Assembly (NCBI GenBank): GCA_910584195.1
Contig: CAJTYV010000021.1
Location: 1 to 57,772 of the forward strand
Direction of reading: 5' to 3'
Length of the DNA: 57,772 nt
Origin: an uncultured Ruminococcus sp.
GTDB lineage: Bacteria; Bacillota; Clostridia; Oscillospirales; Ruminococcaceae
Shown here: piece after piece, positions 9,722 to 17,615 of the stretch
How positions within the stretch are numbered: position 1 is the stretch's first letter
Layout of the letters: every line of letters starts with the position of its first letter
Notes under the pieces: generated by a model
Told to the model about the DNA's origin: nothing
The model's database searches: none
What the model saw: only the letters and a program-made list of their open reading frames with translations
Position numbers and translations under genes: made by a program

Positions 9722-9727
9722 TATAAT
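9722..9727 (+). promoter_or_regulatory. -10 element of the SLOG gene
   Basis: A perfect TATAAT stands ~55 nt before the ATG. No good -35 hexamer is seen at 17 bp, which fits a regulated or activator-dependent promoter. The palindrome at 9735-9755 covers the predicted start of transcription. Confidence 0.55.
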
Positions 9728-9734
9728 GTTATTG

Positions 9735-9755
9735 GTATACTTATTTTAAGTATAC
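9735..9755. promoter_or_regulatory. Palindromic operator candidate over the SLOG transcription start
   Basis: GTATACTTA and TAAGTATAC form a perfect 9-bp inverted repeat with a TTT centre, 7 bp after the -10 hexamer. The position is typical of a repressor site. The divergent RHH protein is the obvious candidate ligand. Confidence 0.65.
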
Positions 9756-9781
9756 AATAAGTAAGAGAAAAGAGGAATAAC

Positions 9782-10282
9782 ATGAAAGTAGCAATCGTTG
9801 GTTCGAGAAATCTTTGCGTAATTGGATTGGAGAATTTTCTGCCTAAGAACGTAACTGAAATAGTTAGTGGAGGTGCAAGAGGTGTAGACACTTGTGCGAG
9901 AGAATATGCTCAGACACATGGTATTAAGTTGACAGAGTATCTTCCTGACTACAGTTTATACTCCCCTCTATTGCAAAACGCAATAAAGATGACAGGCAGA
10001 AATTTCGTATGTCAAGGCGGAGGAGGAAAGCATACTGTCGTATGGTAACGACGACAACGCAGACAGACGGAATTTATGCCTGTCAGATTGTTGTGAGTTG
10101 CAATAGAGGGGAGTATATATGGCAGAATTGCACCGCTAAAACGTAATCTTGAAATTATTGCACATGCAGATATGATAATTGCGTTTTGGGACGGAAAGTC
10201 ATATGGCACAAAATATGTTATTGATAAATGTAAAAAACAGGGTATTCCTGTTAAGGTGTATCTTTACAAACCAAATAAATAA
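9782..10282 (+). pseudogene. SLOG-family (YspA/DprA-like Rossmann) protein interrupted by an insertion
   Basis: The N-terminal 60 codons encode MKVAIVGSRN and EIVSGGARGVDTCAREYA, the nucleotide-binding start of the SLOG family (related to DprA/SMF and LOG proteins). The frame then enters a palindromic element and stops at 10048. Past the element the same frame resumes as GRIAPLKRNLEIIAHADMI and FWDGKSYGTKYVID, the conserved second half, ending with a stop at 10280-10282. Removing 159 nt (53 codons' worth, so frame is kept) gives a continuous ~113-residue protein reading YSLYGRIAPLKRN across the join. SLOG proteins sense or process nucleotide-derived ligands, often in stress or defence systems. 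In its current state the gene is probably non-functional. Confidence 0.85.
9961..10113. mobile_element. Palindromic MITE-like element inserted in the SLOG gene
   Basis: The ~153-bp element begins CTCCCCTCTATTGCAA and ends with its exact complement. TATA adjoins both ends, so the symmetric repeat reaches 9957 and 10117. Inside, the arms continue to pair: TGACAGGCA..AAATT..CGT..TGTC on the left matches the right arm with few mismatches, so most of the element folds into one hairpin. The central loop (10014-10060) has a small hairpin, CATAC-tgtc-GTATG. There is no coding capacity. The TATA or TA flank suggests a target-site duplication, but its exact length is unclear because the right flank carries an extra TA. 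Confidence 0.8.
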
Positions 10283-10387
10283 AGTGTATCTAATTGGCAA
10301 ATAATAATATTTTTATTGTTAAAATCTACAATTAAGCGTAAATAAATCAGTGAAAATAAGCCAAAAAGCCGAAAATGAATAAAACCC

Positions 10388-10416
10388 TTGACAAATGCTT
10401 ATAATAGTGGTAAATT
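10388..10416 (+). promoter_or_regulatory. Promoter of the hrcA operon
   Basis: TTGACA (10388-10393) and TAAATT (10411-10416) are 17 bp apart, with an extended TGG before the -10. The CIRCE operator starts 5 bp downstream. Confidence 0.75.
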
Positions 10417-10420
10417 AATA

Positions 10421-10447
10421 TTAGCACTCAAATACAATGAGTGCTAA
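10421..10447. promoter_or_regulatory. CIRCE operator (HrcA binding site)
   Basis: TTAGCACTC, nine bases, then GAGTGCTAA: an exact match to the CIRCE consensus. It overlaps the predicted transcription start, so HrcA should repress the whole hrcA-grpE-dnaK-dnaJ operon until heat or misfolding draws off GroE-bound HrcA (known for the family). Confidence 0.97.
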
Positions 10448-10488
10448 AACAGAAAAACTTGCTTCTGTCAGGGAAGGTCGTGATAATC

Positions 10489-11535
10489 GTGGACGACAGA
10501 AAGCTGAAGGTTCTTGCTGCTGTGGTTGACGAATATATCAGAACCGGCGAACCTGTAGGATCAAAAGCGGTTTCCAAGCTGGAGCATATAAAAGTATCAG
10601 CAGCAACCGTAAGAAACGATATGGCGCTGCTTGAACAGTTGGGTTATTTGGAGCAGCCTCATACTTCGGCAGGAAGAATACCCACGTATCAGGGTTATCG
10701 GCTGTATATAGATGAGCTTATGACGCTGCCGGAGCTGTCTGATGAGGAAAAACTAAGGCTTGACGAGCTTTTGGGCGATGAAAATACTCCCGAGGATCTG
10801 CTTATTCAAAATGCCGCCGCCGCTCTTACCGAGCTTACACAGTGCGCAGCAGTGGCAACGAATTCGGCTCCGAGATTTTCCGTTATATCAAAGGTAGAAG
10901 TCATTCCTACGGGAAAACGCCTTTATGTTATTCTGCTTATTACGTCAAACGGAAGTATAAAGAATAAAGCGTGCCGTCTTGAGTTTGATCTTAATCATGA
11001 ACAGCTCGACTTCTTTACACATTATATAGAAGAAAATCTTAACGGAATTTCGGTTGACGAGCTTTCCGAGGAAATGCTCGATAAGATGATAACCGCCGTA
11101 TCCGCGTATATGGTGAGTCTTTCTCCCCTTGTCAAAGGAATATGCGAACTTTCGGAGGATTTAAAGCAGCAGCAGCTTACGGTAAGCGGCGGTGAGAAGC
11201 TTCTTTCCTGCGATGAGCTTGACAAAATGGAGGTAGTCCGCTTTATACAGCATAAAAACGAGCTTACCGATCTGCTGGAGGATTCGTTCAGCGGTATTCA
11301 GGTAAAATTCGGCGCAGGCGGCAGCTTTGCCATAGGAAATTCGAGCATGATAGTTTCCAAATACCGCAAAAAGGGCAAGGAAGCAGGCTCGCTGGGAATT
11401 ATAGGGCCGATGCGTGTTGATTATAAAAAAATTATTCCGTATATTGAATACCTCACCCATAAGATAACTGCTCTTATGTCGGAGGAAGATAATACGATTA
11501 TAGAATCGGATGAATGTGAATTTCCCGATTCATAG
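10489..11535 (+). CDS. hrcA: Heat-inducible transcription repressor HrcA
   Basis: 348 residues from GTG 10489, the start that gives the usual MDDRKLKVL N-terminus, with GGAAGG 11 nt upstream; GTG 10480 would add three residues. An N-terminal winged helix (residues ~1-75, EPVGSKAVSK and the recognition segment SAATVRNDMALLEQLGYLEQPHTSAGRIPT) is followed by the GAF-like and dimerisation regions ending in GIIGPMRVDYKKIIPYIEYL, which is diagnostic. HrcA represses its own operon through the CIRCE site just upstream. It is first in the heat-shock operon, followed 12 nt later by grpE. Confidence 0.97.
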   Translation: MDDRKLKVLAAVVDEYIRTGEPVGSKAVSKLEHIKVSAATVRNDMALLEQLGYLEQPHTSAGRIPTYQGYRLYIDELMTLPELSDEEKLRLDELLGDENTPEDLLIQNAAAALTELTQCAAVATNSAPRFSVISKVEVIPTGKRLYVILLITSNGSIKNKACRLEFDLNHEQLDFFTHYIEENLNGISVDELSEEMLDKMITAVSAYMVSLSPLVKGICELSEDLKQQQLTVSGGEKLLSCDELDKMEVVRFIQHKNELTDLLEDSFSGIQVKFGAGGSFAIGNSSMIVSKYRKKGKEAGSLGIIGPMRVDYKKIIPYIEYLTHKITALMSEEDNTIIESDECEFPDS

Positions 11536-11547
11536 AAAGGAGCAGAA

Positions 11548-12114
11548 ATGGACGAAATGGAAAAAAACACAGCCGTTCCGGACGAGGAAACAAACGAAGA
11601 AACTGTGGAAACATCTTCCGCAGAGAGTTCAAGCGACGAGGAGGATGCTGTAAGCGAATACAACGATGTTGCGGCACAGATAGCCGAGCTTGAAGAAAAG
11701 CTTGACGAAGCCAATGACAAGTATGTACGTCTTTTTGCCGAATACGATAACTATCGTAAACGGACGGCACGGGAAAAGTCCGATACTTATGCTAACGCGT
11801 CCGCTAAGTGTATAGAAAATCTTCTGCCGGTAATTGACAGCTATGAGCGTTCGCTTGAATTTGAATGCTCTGATGAAAATTTCAAAAACGGCATGACGAT
11901 GATATTCAATCAGCTCAAGGAATTTATGACAAAAATGAACGTTACGGAGCTTGAAGCTTTGGGTGCGGAATTTGACCCCAACTTCCATAACGCTATTCAG
12001 CAGCTTTCCGATACCGATTACGCTGCAAATCATGTGTGCGCGGTATATCAGAAAGGATATATGCTCGGCGATAAGCTCATACGTCCAGCAATGGTTGCAG
12101 TTGCGGCTGATTGA
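11548..12114 (+). CDS. grpE: Nucleotide exchange factor GrpE
   Basis: 188 residues. A highly acidic, Ser/Glu-rich first ~45 residues leads into the long dimerisation coiled coil (IAELEEKLDEANDKYVRLFA and YDNYRKRTAREK) and the C-terminal beta domain (FDPNFHNAI and GYMLGDKLIRPAMVAVA). GrpE releases ADP from DnaK. A good AAAGGAG site precedes the ATG. It lies between hrcA and dnaK, as in most Firmicutes. Confidence 0.97.
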   Translation: MDEMEKNTAVPDEETNEETVETSSAESSSDEEDAVSEYNDVAAQIAELEEKLDEANDKYVRLFAEYDNYRKRTAREKSDTYANASAKCIENLLPVIDSYERSLEFECSDENFKNGMTMIFNQLKEFMTKMNVTELEALGAEFDPNFHNAIQQLSDTDYAANHVCAVYQKGYMLGDKLIRPAMVAVAAD

Positions 12115-12227
12115 TCTATGAATACCTGATACTTTTATAAGTATAATAAATGTATACAAATAAACAATAACAATAAATGAAAGTTCGGAACTGTCATGGC
12201 TCTGAACATAAATCGGAGGTAATTATT

Positions 12228-14075
12228 ATGGGAAAAATTATCGGAATTGACTTGGGTACAACAAACTCATGCGTAGCTGTTATGGAGGGCGGAAACGCTG
12301 TAGTTATCGCAAACAGCGAGGGCGCAAGAACAACTCCTTCAGTTGTAGCGTTTACTAATAACGGCGAGCGTCTCGTTGGTCAGGTGGCTAAGAGACAGGC
12401 TATAACAAATCATGACAGAACAGTTGCTTCTATCAAGAGGCACATGGGTTCAAACTATAAGGTTTCCATTGACGGAAAGAATTATACTCCTCAGGAGATC
12501 TCCGCTATGGTACTCCAAAAGCTCAAGGCTGACGCGGAGGCTTACCTCGGAGAGCCTGTAACAGAGGCTGTTATTACAGTTCCCGCATACTTTACAGACG
12601 CTCAGAGACAGGCTACAAAGGACGCAGGTCAGATTGCAGGTCTTACGGTTAAGCGTATCATCAACGAGCCTACGGCAGCCGCACTTTCTTACGGTATCGA
12701 CAAGGAAGAGGAGCAGACCGTTATGGTTTACGACCTCGGCGGCGGTACGTTCGATGTTTCTATTATTGAAATGGGCGAGGACGTTCAGCAGGTTCTTGCT
12801 ACGGCAGGAAACAATCGTCTCGGCGGTGATGACTTCGATCAGCGCATCATCAACTGGATGGTAGAGGAGTTTAAGAAGTCCGACGGAGTTGATCTTTCTC
12901 AGGACAAAATGGCTTCTCAGAGACTTAAAGACGCTGCTGAAAAGGCTAAGATAGAGCTTTCTTCTACAACTACTTCAAATATCAATATACCTTTCATTAC
13001 AGTGGATGCAGCAGGCGTTCCCAAGCACCTTGACCTTACTCTCACTCAGGCTAAGTTTAACGAGCTTACGGCAGACCTCGTAGAGGCTACAATGGGACCT
13101 GTTCGTCAGGCACTCTCCGACAGCGGACTTTCAGCGTCCGAGCTGAATAAGGTTCTTATGGTCGGCGGTTCTTCGAGAATCCCTGCCGTACAGGAAGCTG
13201 TAAAGAAGCTTATCGGAAAAGATCCCTTTAAGGGAATCAACCCCGATGAGTGCGTAGCTCTCGGCGCTGCATATCAGGGCGGCGTACTCGGCGGCGATGT
13301 TAAGAACGGATTGCTTCTTCTTGATGTAACTCCCCTTTCTCTTGGAATCGAAACTGCTGGCGGCGTATGTACAAGAATGATCGAGAGAAATACGACTATA
13401 CCTACAAAGAAGTCGCAGGTATTTTCAACATATTCCGATAATCAGCCTGCTGTTGATATAAACGTACTTCAGGGCGAGCGTGAGTTTGCAAGAGACAATA
13501 AGCAGCTCGGTACTTTCCGCCTTGACGGAATCGCTCCCGCACCAAGAGGAATCCCTCAGATCGAGGTAACGTTCGACATCGACCAGAACGGTATCGTTCA
13601 TGTTTCCGCAAAGGATCTCGGAACAGGCAAGGAGCAGAATATTACTATCACTTCTTCCACTAATATGTCCAAGGACGACATCGACCGCGCTGTAAAGGAA
13701 GCTGAGCAGTATGCTGCCGAGGATAAGAAGAGACGTGAAGAGGTAGATACAAAGAACGAAGCTGAAAACCTTGTATTCCAGTGTGAAAAGGCTCTTGCGG
13801 ACTTCGGCGATAAGGTATCAGCCGATGAAAAGGCAAATATTGAGCAGAAAGCCGCATCGCTCAAGGCAGCATGCGAGGCAAATAATACAGACGAGATAAA
13901 GAAGCAGAAGGACGATCTTCAGAAAGCTTTCTACGATCTTTCCGCTAAGATTTATCAGCAGGCAAATCCCGATGGTCAGGGAATTGATCCCTCGCAGTTC
14001 GCTAACATGGGCGGTGAAGCGGAAGCTCCCTCAAACGATGACGGCGTAGTTGATGCTGACTTTACTGAGGTTTAA
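12228..14075 (+). CDS. dnaK: Chaperone DnaK (Hsp70)
   Basis: 615 residues from ATG 12228, which has GGAGGT at 12215-12220; the frame is open upstream but that part is not conserved. The ATPase domain starts GIDLGTTNSCVAV and carries VMVYDLGGGTFDVSI; the substrate domain follows from about residue 360 (VTPLSLGIETAGG). The C-terminal lid ends in DDGVVDADFTEV, close to the usual EEVD-like tail. It has the shorter Gram-positive nucleotide-binding domain. A TATAAT at 12142-12147 could give an internal start in the 113-bp gap after grpE, but its -35 is poor. Confidence 0.98.
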   Translation: MGKIIGIDLGTTNSCVAVMEGGNAVVIANSEGARTTPSVVAFTNNGERLVGQVAKRQAITNHDRTVASIKRHMGSNYKVSIDGKNYTPQEISAMVLQKLKADAEAYLGEPVTEAVITVPAYFTDAQRQATKDAGQIAGLTVKRIINEPTAAALSYGIDKEEEQTVMVYDLGGGTFDVSIIEMGEDVQQVLATAGNNRLGGDDFDQRIINWMVEEFKKSDGVDLSQDKMASQRLKDAAEKAKIELSSTTTSNINIPFITVDAAGVPKHLDLTLTQAKFNELTADLVEATMGPVRQALSDSGLSASELNKVLMVGGSSRIPAVQEAVKKLIGKDPFKGINPDECVALGAAYQGGVLGGDVKNGLLLLDVTPLSLGIETAGGVCTRMIERNTTIPTKKSQVFSTYSDNQPAVDINVLQGEREFARDNKQLGTFRLDGIAPAPRGIPQIEVTFDIDQNGIVHVSAKDLGTGKEQNITITSSTNMSKDDIDRAVKEAEQYAAEDKKRREEVDTKNEAENLVFQCEKALADFGDKVSADEKANIEQKAASLKAACEANNTDEIKKQKDDLQKAFYDLSAKIYQQANPDGQGIDPSQFANMGGEAEAPSNDDGVVDADFTEV

Positions 14076-14089
14076 TAGAAAATACAAAA

Positions 14090-14119
14090 TTTTAGGGCGA
14101 ATAATAATTCGCCCTAAAA
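14090..14119. terminator. Hairpin after dnaK (attenuator or partial terminator)
   Basis: TTTTAGGGCGAA-taataa-TTCGCCCTAAAA is a perfect 12-bp stem. On the plus strand no clear T run follows, so it may act as an mRNA stabiliser or processing hairpin between dnaK and dnaJ rather than a strong terminator. Confidence 0.6.
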
Positions 14120-14310
14120 GTGTATTTCAAACGCGGAAATGATTACAATGTTCGGATATTTGAACGTGAATCGGCGGCGGCAGCTTGCCGCTTCGCCCTA
14201 AAAGTGTATTTCAAACGCGGAAATGATTACAGCGTTCGGTTATTTGAACGTGAATCGGCGGCGGCAGCTTGCCGCTTCGCCCTAAAGGCGTATTTCAAAC
14301 GCGTGAATAG
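14108..14310. repeat. 84-bp tandem repeat, ~2.4 copies, between dnaK and dnaJ
   Basis: Units start at 14108, 14192 and 14276, each with TTCGCCCTAAA; the first two are nearly identical (a few substitutions), the third is cut short. Each full unit contains the hairpin GCGGCA-gct-TGCCGC. Because 84 is a multiple of three, an open frame crosses the array, but it has no ribosome binding site and no family resemblance. The first unit starts in the right arm of the post-dnaK hairpin. Confidence 0.9.
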
Positions 14311-14334
14311 GTTATTGAAGAATGGAGAAAATAA

Positions 14335-15501
14335 ATGGCGGATAAAAGAGATTATTACGAAGTCCTCGGAATTCAGAAAGGCGCGACCGAGGATGAAATA
14401 AAGAAAGCGTTCCGAAAAAAGGCGAGAGAAAATCATCCTGACCTGCACCCTGACGATCCGTCTTATGTTGAGAAGTTTCAGGAAATAAACGAAGCCAACG
14501 AAGTGCTTTCCGACCCTGAAAAGCGCGCAAGATACGACCAGTTCGGTCATGCCGGAGTAGACCCAAGTTACGGCGGAGGTGACGGAATGGGCGGATTCGG
14601 CGGCGGAATGGGCGGCTTCGGTGACATTGGCGATATTTTTGAAAGTATTTTCGGCGGATTCGGCGGATTCAACGGCGGTAATTCACGCGGCGGAGCAAAT
14701 GCCAATGCGCCGCGCAGAGGTTCGGATATACAGGAATCCGTGACAATTAGTTTCATGGACGCAGTTCACGGCAAAAAACAGGAAATAAAAACGTTCCGTA
14801 TGGCTGTATGCGATTCCTGTAATGGTTCGGGCGCGGATGCCGGTACGACGTCGGAGGTGTGTCCGGATTGTCATGGACGCGGCAGCGTAAAGACTACGCA
14901 GCGTACTCCGTTCGGAGCAATTTCTTCGACAAAGGTATGTCCTCACTGCGGCGGTAAGGGTAAGGTAATAAAAAATCCATGTACGAAGTGCCGTGGAATG
15001 GGCAGAGTACGCGTACAGAAAATGGTTTCGGTCGATATTCCGGCAGGCATTGATAACGGTCAGACCATTCGTCTCAACGGTCAGGGCGACTGCGGAATAA
15101 ACAACGGACCTAACGGCGATCTGCTGCTGAACGTATCTGTAAAGAGTCATCCTTTGTTTACCCGTGAGGGATATGATATTCATTGCGAAATTCCCGTTAC
15201 TTATATGGACGCCGTTCTTGGCTCTGAAATAATAGTACCTACCGTTGACGGAGATGTGAAGTTCACTATATCTGCAGGAACGCAGAACGGAACTGTTTTC
15301 AATCTTAAAGGCAAGGGCGTAAAGAAGATAAACAGAAACGATCACGGAAATCAATATGTTAAAATATTTGTGGAAGTTCCGAAGAATCTGACGAAGAAGC
15401 AGAAGGAGCTTCTCAAGGACTTTGAAGCATCGCTTACGGAAAAAAATTATGCCAAGCGGCAGAGCTTTTTTGATAAGCTTAAAGCAAAGCTGGATTTTTA
15501 A
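14335..15501 (+). CDS. dnaJ: Chaperone DnaJ (Hsp40, type I)
   Basis: 388 residues. The J domain (residues ~5-70) has the HPD motif in ENHPDLHP; a Gly/Phe-rich linker follows (~80-125); then four zinc-binding repeats CDSCNGSG, CPDCHGRG, CPHCGGKG and CTKCRGMG, and the substrate-binding C-terminus with GDLLLNVSVKSHPLF. It stimulates DnaK ATPase. GGAGAA precedes the ATG. It ends the heat-shock operon and is followed by a terminator at 15545. Confidence 0.98.
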   Translation: MADKRDYYEVLGIQKGATEDEIKKAFRKKARENHPDLHPDDPSYVEKFQEINEANEVLSDPEKRARYDQFGHAGVDPSYGGGDGMGGFGGGMGGFGDIGDIFESIFGGFGGFNGGNSRGGANANAPRRGSDIQESVTISFMDAVHGKKQEIKTFRMAVCDSCNGSGADAGTTSEVCPDCHGRGSVKTTQRTPFGAISSTKVCPHCGGKGKVIKNPCTKCRGMGRVRVQKMVSVDIPAGIDNGQTIRLNGQGDCGINNGPNGDLLLNVSVKSHPLFTREGYDIHCEIPVTYMDAVLGSEIIVPTVDGDVKFTISAGTQNGTVFNLKGKGVKKINRNDHGNQYVKIFVEVPKNLTKKQKELLKDFEASLTEKNYAKRQSFFDKLKAKLDF

Positions 15502-15528
15502 GGCAACACCGCACAATGATTGCCTTAA
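15498..15528. repeat. TTAAGGCA-family dispersed palindrome, copy 1
   Basis: TTAAGGCA and TGCCTTAA bracket a 15-nt loop just over the dnaJ stop. The first 25 bases match the reverse complement of 35436-35460 with two differences. Related sequences occur at 20481-20521 and 31963-31975. Confidence 0.65.
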
Positions 15529-15544
15529 TTTATATATAATTTTC

Positions 15545-15577
15545 CCCCTCGGAGTAAATGTTCCGAGGGGAATTTTT
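15545..15577 (+). terminator. Terminator of the hrcA-dnaJ operon
   Basis: CCCCTCGGA-gtaaatgt-TCCGAGGGG, then AATTTTT: a 9-bp stem with a T run, 43 nt past the dnaJ stop. Confidence 0.9.
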
Positions 15578-15676
15578 ATGGAAAAGTTCTTCAACGATGT
15601 TTACGTGGAAAATCTGCCAAAAAGATGTGTTCAGCGGGATACTAAACCGGATCTTATGATTTTTTGCCGAAATTTA

Positions 15677-15705
15677 TTGACGAATAGAGAAAAATAGGGT
15701 ATAAT
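15677..15705 (+). promoter_or_regulatory. Sigma-A promoter of the symporter gene
   Basis: TTGACG (15677-15682) and TATAAT (15700-15705), 17 bp apart, about 48 nt before the start codon. Confidence 0.8.
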
Positions 15706-15752
15706 TGTAATATGTGTTGTACGTGTGAAATTTAAGAAAAAGGAGTGTATCA

Positions 15753-17288
15753 ATGAAAAGTACAGACATTATTATTTTGATAACCATTTTGGCTTATTTG
15801 GCGATGATGGTTATTATCGGCGTTGTTTTTTCAAGGAAAAATTCAAACGTCAGCGATTTTTATCTTGGCGGACGAAAGCTCGGTCCTATCGTTACCGCAA
15901 TGAGCGCAGAGGCTTCGGACATGAGTTCGTGGCTTCTTATGGGACTTCCGGGCGTTGCATATCTTACAGGCGGAGCGGAAGCCGGCTGGACCGCGATAGG
16001 TCTTGCCGTCGGAACATACGTAAACTGGCTGATAGTAGCCAAGAGACTGAGGATTTATTCAAATCGGTGCAAGTCGATAACGATCCCGGATTTCTTTGCG
16101 AATCGTTATCGCGATAAGAAAGCTATTATGGGCGTTTCCGCCTTGATAATCCTTATTTTCTTCGTTCCGTATACCGCTTCAGGATTTTCCGCATGCGGAA
16201 AGCTTTTCAGTTCGCTTTTCGGCTGGGAGTATCATACGGCGATGATAATAAGCGCGGTAATTATTATAGCTTATACCTGTACCGGCGGATTTTTGGCGGC
16301 AAGCTTTACCGACCTTATCCAGAGTATCGTTATGACGCTTGCCCTTATCAGTATAGTGATTTTCGGAATCGCTTCGGCAGGCGGAATTGACAGCGTTATA
16401 GAAAACGCAAAGTCTATTCCCGGATATTTTTCACTCAGCAGCATTCATAACCTCGAAACTGACAAAGCGGACAAGTATTCGTTATTGACCATTGCTTCCC
16501 TTATGGCATGGGGACTTGGATATTTTGGTATGCCGCACGTACTGCTTCGCTTCATGGCGATCGAGGATAAAAATAAGATAAAGACCTCGCGCAGAATTGC
16601 GTCCGTTTGGGTTGTAATTTCCATGGCTGTTGCGATATTTATTGGTTTTGTGGGAAATGCCGTAACAAAAACGGGAACGCTCGAAGCTCTTAACGGAAAC
16701 AATTCCGAGACGATAATAATCAGACTGGCGCAGATAATGAGTGAAAAACATATTATTTTAGCGATAGTTGCAGGACTTGTATTTGCCGGAATTCTTGCAT
16801 GTACGATGTCTACTTCGGATTCGCAGCTTCTGGCTGCTTCATCGAGTATGTCCGAAAATATTATCAAAGGGGTATTCGGGGTAAAGCTGAGCGAAAAACA
16901 ATCGATGCTTGCGGCAAGACTTGTACTATTGATAATTGCAGTTCTCGGCGTAGCTCTCGCGTGGGACAGCGACAGTTCCGTATTCAGGATAGTATCGTTT
17001 GCATGGGCGGGATTCGGAGCAACTTTCGGTCCTGTAATGCTTACGGCTCTTTTCTGGAAGCGTTCCAACAAATACGGCGTAATTTCGGGAATGATTGTCG
17101 GAGCTGTCATGGTATTCGCATGGAAATTCGGCATAAGCAAGCTTGGCGGAGTATTCGCGATATATGAGCTTCTTCCGGCATTTATAGCAGCGCTTATCGC
17201 TATCATAGCAGTATCTCTGTTTACAAAAGCTCCCGAAAAAGAGATAATTTCCGAATTTGAAGCGGTAAAATCGGAGCTTAAAGGATAA
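15753..17288 (+). CDS. putP: Sodium/proline symporter PutP (SSS family)
   Basis: 511 residues with about 12-13 membrane spans, typical of the sodium:solute symporter family. Diagnostic stretches are SDFYLGGRKLGP and MSAEASDMSSWLLMGLPG in the first spans, and RIYSNRCKSITIPDFFANRY. These match bacterial PutP, which brings in proline with Na+. The last ~25 residues are cytoplasmic and charged. AAGGAG precedes the ATG. It is monocistronic, between its own promoter and a strong terminator, so osmotic or nutritional control would act at that promoter. Confidence 0.92.
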   Translation: MKSTDIIILITILAYLAMMVIIGVVFSRKNSNVSDFYLGGRKLGPIVTAMSAEASDMSSWLLMGLPGVAYLTGGAEAGWTAIGLAVGTYVNWLIVAKRLRIYSNRCKSITIPDFFANRYRDKKAIMGVSALIILIFFVPYTASGFSACGKLFSSLFGWEYHTAMIISAVIIIAYTCTGGFLAASFTDLIQSIVMTLALISIVIFGIASAGGIDSVIENAKSIPGYFSLSSIHNLETDKADKYSLLTIASLMAWGLGYFGMPHVLLRFMAIEDKNKIKTSRRIASVWVVISMAVAIFIGFVGNAVTKTGTLEALNGNNSETIIIRLAQIMSEKHIILAIVAGLVFAGILACTMSTSDSQLLAASSSMSENIIKGVFGVKLSEKQSMLAARLVLLIIAVLGVALAWDSDSSVFRIVSFAWAGFGATFGPVMLTALFWKRSNKYGVISGMIVGAVMVFAWKFGISKLGGVFAIYELLPAFIAALIAIIAVSLFTKAPEKEIISEFEAVKSELKG

Positions 17289-17349
17289 TGAGAAACCTGA
17301 TCGAGCTGCCTTTGCCCTACGCCTTACAATAGCTTTTTCTACAGTCTGA

Positions 17350-17387
17350 AGGGAACGCTCTGCAAGAGAGCGTTCCCTGATTTTTTT
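17350..17387 (+). terminator. Terminator of putP
   Basis: AGGGAACGCTCT-gcaag-AGAGCGTTCCCT is a perfect 12-bp stem followed by GA and T7. Confidence 0.93.
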
Positions 17388-17408
17388 GCTGAGCGGCTGA
17401 ATTTTATG

Positions 17409-17433
17409 GCGTGTTCACATAAAATGAACACGC
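17409..17433. repeat. Hairpin upstream of the ppk promoter
   Basis: GCGTGTTCA-cataaaa-TGAACACGC, a perfect 9-bp inverted repeat ending 9 bp before the -35 hexamer. It could be an operator or a reverse-strand terminator. Confidence 0.5.
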
Positions 17434-17442
17434 TCTGATTGC

Positions 17443-17471
17443 TTGACATATTACATAAAATGCTATATAAT
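17443..17471 (+). promoter_or_regulatory. Sigma-A promoter of ppk
   Basis: TTGACA (17443-17448) and TATAAT (17466-17471), 17 bp apart. The leader to the ATG at 17616 is ~138 nt and carries a conserved element and an inverted repeat. Confidence 0.85.
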
Positions 17472-17475
17472 AATT

Positions 17476-17573
17476 ATAACCGCAGACGATGTCCCCCGCC
17501 TCTTAGGCGGCTAACATCTTAGAACTTGTGTTTATAGGATAAGCTGCGTATCTTTTCCATGAACACAAATTCT
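17476..17573 (+). promoter_or_regulatory. Structured ppk leader with a shared 46-bp element
   Basis: 17476-17521 matches 39763-39808 (before the M23 peptidase gene) at 36 of 46 positions; the shared core reads ACGATG, then CTTAG, CGGC and AACATCTT. CCGCCT-ctt-AGGCGG forms a hairpin inside it, enclosed by GATGT/ACATC. It is followed by an imperfect inverted repeat, AGAACTTGTGTTTATAGG with CCATGAACACAAATTCT (17557-17573). It may be a leader RNA or a dispersed repeat; no known riboswitch was recognised. Confidence 0.45.
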
Positions 17574-17615
17574 GAAAGAAATTATCATCATTATCATACA
17601 GTTAGGAGACTTTTT

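Noticed and set aside
10012..10209. Minus-strand frame across the palindromic insertion
   Set aside because: It spans the element and part of the broken SLOG gene and has no start signal or family match.
14120..14401. Open frame with repeated 28-residue unit before dnaJ
   Set aside because: It is a by-product of the 84-bp tandem repeat; no ribosome binding site, no family resemblance, and it runs into dnaJ in another frame.
15578..15697. Short frame starting MEKFFNDVYVENL after the dnaJ terminator
   Set aside because: No ribosome binding site, ends within the putP promoter, starts directly in the terminator T run.
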